DNA from: Candidatus Bipolaricaulota bacterium
GTDB taxonomy: Bacteria > Bipolaricaulota > Bipolaricaulia > Bipolaricaulales > Bipolaricaulaceae
Direction of reading: 5' to 3'
DNA: 8,409 nt
Assembly (NCBI GenBank): GCA_015661965.1
Contig: DQVA01000152.1
Coordinates: 1 to 8,409, forward strand
Positions 7,250-8,409 of this stretch are shown one piece after another. The notes under the pieces were generated by a model. It was not told where the DNA came from. It did no database searches and worked only from the letters and a program-made list of their open reading frames with translations. Within the stretch, counting starts at the first letter, position 1. Each line of letters opens with the position of its first letter. A program made the translations under genes and the position numbers.

Positions 7250-8014
7250 ATGGGGAAGCTCATCCGGGCGCTGGTGGGCCCCCCGAAGCCCTTGCGGCTT
7301 GGGGCCGGGTGGGTGGAACTCTTCGGCATCCCCTTTTCCAGGCTCGGCCTTCCCGAGTTTGTGGAGCAGGTGTTTTCGCGCCTCCGGCGGGGCCAGCGGG
7401 GAATCGCCCTGTTTACGCCGGACGCTTGGGCCGTAAGTCGGGCGATCTTGGCGCCGGAATTGGCCGACCTGTACCGGGAGGCGGACTTGGTGGCCTGTGA
7501 CGGGGCGGGGGTGGCCTTCGCCGCCCGCAGCCTGGGGGCGCCGCTACCCCGGGTCCCCGGGGCGGACTTGGCCTGGGCCCTGTGTGTCCGGGCGCGGGAA
7601 GAGGGACGAACGGTGTACCTCCTCGGGGGGCGGCCTGGGGTGGCCGAAGCGGCCGCCTGGAGGCTCACCCAGCGGCTGCCCCGCCTTCGGATCGTGGGCA
7701 GGCAGCACGGCTACTTCTCCGGTCCCCTTCCGGAACTCGCGGAGCTACGGCCGGATCTGGTCTTCGTGGGCATGGGGTTTCCCAAACAGGAGCAGTGGAT
7801 CCTGGGGAATCGTGGGTGTGGAGCAGGACTCCTCATGGGGGTGGGGGGGACGTTGGATTTCTGGGCCGCTCGGGTCCCCCGGGCACCGCTTCCATTGCGA
7901 AACTGGGGCCTGGAGTGGCTATGGCGGGCCGCCGTCCAGCCCCGCCGCGTCCGCCGGCTGTGGTGTGTCCCCTTCCTGCTCTACCAAACTCTGATAGCCA
8001 AGCTGAAAGTCTAG
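7250..8014 (+). CDS. WecG/TagA/CpsF family glycosyltransferase
   Basis: This 254-residue GT26-family enzyme is predicted to transfer a sugar, typically N-acetylmannosamine or N-acetylmannosaminuronic acid, to a polyprenyl-linked acceptor at the inner face of the membrane during surface polysaccharide or teichoic-acid-like glycan synthesis. Evidence includes ADLVACDGAGV with Asp84 at the catalytic-base position of TagA, RVPGADL, VYLLGGRPGVAEAA, GMGFPKQEQW (Pro178-Lys179-Gln180-Glu181), and GVGGTLDFWAARVPRAP followed by GLEWLWRAAVQPRR. The Arg-rich C-terminus matches the family's membrane-binding appendage. Where relatives usually have TxN early in the protein, this one has Thr56-Pro-Asp58. About 20 residues precede the conserved core. 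The donor and acceptor cannot be predicted. Its stop codon shares the CTAG at 8011-8014 with the stop of secF. Confidence 0.9.
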   Translation: MGKLIRALVGPPKPLRLGAGWVELFGIPFSRLGLPEFVEQVFSRLRRGQRGIALFTPDAWAVSRAILAPELADLYREADLVACDGAGVAFAARSLGAPLPRVPGADLAWALCVRAREEGRTVYLLGGRPGVAEAAAWRLTQRLPRLRIVGRQHGYFSGPLPELAELRPDLVFVGMGFPKQEQWILGNRGCGAGLLMGVGGTLDFWAARVPRAPLPLRNWGLEWLWRAAVQPRRVRRLWCVPFLLYQTLIAKLKV

Positions 8015-8409
8015 GCACGGCCTTTGGCCTTGTCCGCCGCCTTGGTCCACCAATACAGGATGGGGTTGGCTACATACATGGAGGAGTATGTCCCCACGAT
8101 GACCCCGATGAGCAGGGCCAGGGCGAACGGGCGCAGGGTGGGCCCGCCCAGGGCGAACAGGATAACCACCGGGATGAAGGTGGTGAGAGAGGTGTTGATG
8201 GTCCGGGTCAGGGATTGGTTCACTGACCGGTTGATAACGTCGAAGACGGGGGCCTTCTTCATTAACTTCAAGTTCTCCCGTACCCGGTCGTAGATCACGA
8301 TGGTGTCGTTGAGGGAATAGCCGACGATGGTGAGGAAGGCAGCGATCACCGGCAGGTTGATCTCCACCTGAAGCAGGGAAAAGATGCCCAGGGCGATGAG
8401 GACGTCGTG
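8011..8409 (-). CDS. secF: Protein translocase subunit SecF, C-terminal part
   Basis: SecF pairs with SecD in the membrane complex that uses the proton gradient to assist export through SecYEG. The frame is open to the window edge, so the 132 residues seen are the C-terminal part of a ~300-residue protein; the start lies beyond 8409. The GTG at 8365-8367 (minus strand) is an internal Val, because the upstream residues HDVLIALGIFSLLQ continue the family match. IVGYSLNDTIVIYDRVREN is the signature of SecF transmembrane helices 4-5. LTTFIPVVILFALGG and LALLIGVIVGTYSSMYVANPILYWW follow as the last membrane segments. secD is expected upstream of secF on this strand, outside the window. Confidence 0.95.
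   Translation of the reverse strand, partial: HDVLIALGIFSLLQVEINLPVIAAFLTIVGYSLNDTIVIYDRVRENLKLMKKAPVFDVINRSVNQSLTRTINTSLTTFIPVVILFALGGPTLRPFALALLIGVIVGTYSSMYVANPILYWWTKAADKAKGRA

Noticed and set aside
8024..8293. + strand frame of 89 codons near the window end
   Set aside because: It is antisense to secF, whose minus-strand protein match is unambiguous.

Overview
The window is ordinary bacterial chromosome of very high GC content. It carries a leucine-biosynthesis operon, a tRNA gene, a second three-gene operon, and the end of secF on the opposite strand. Bacterial origin is supported by Shine-Dalgarno sites, tightly overlapping operon genes, a tRNA with an encoded CCA end, and SecF. The proteins are rich in Arg, Glu, Gly and Pro and poor in Lys and Asn, as expected at this GC. 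The resemblance of LeuB to Thermus homoisocitrate dehydrogenase and the short, archaeal/thermophile-style LeuC and LeuD are compatible with a deep-branching, perhaps thermophilic lineage. The sequence alone does not let me name it.

Region 1 (1-4940, + strand) is leuA (5' truncated by the window edge), leuB, leuC, leuD and ilvE. Adjacent genes overlap by 4 or 11 bases, except leuC and leuD, which are 9 bases apart. These five genes encode every step from 2-oxoisovalerate plus acetyl-CoA to leucine: condensation by LeuA, isomerisation by LeuCD, oxidative decarboxylation by LeuB and transamination by IlvE. The operon promoter and any upstream ilv genes lie outside the window.

Region 2 (4941-5092) holds a tRNA-Thr(CGU) gene on the - strand. 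Its CCA end is only 4 bases past the ilvE stop, and no terminator is visible between them. A 72-base gap follows, which must hold the divergent promoters for the tRNA and the next operon.

Region 3 (5093-8014, + strand) has an NFACT-family protein (RqcH/Rqc2/FbpA type, ribosome-associated quality control), an M50 site-2 protease of the small multi-pass type, and a WecG/TagA/CpsF-type glycosyltransferase. Spacing suggests one transcript.

Region 4 (8011-8409, - strand) is the C-terminal part of SecF. It converges on the glycosyltransferase gene, and the two stop codons share one CTAG palindrome.

I see no mobile element, CRISPR array or phage gene, and no clearly novel system. The observations of most interest are a LeuB built on a homoisocitrate-dehydrogenase-like scaffold with a hydrophobic residue at the specificity position, the NFACT/protease/glycosyltransferase grouping, a G-rich tract over the NFACT/protease junction, and the tight convergent ends at 4940 and 8011.
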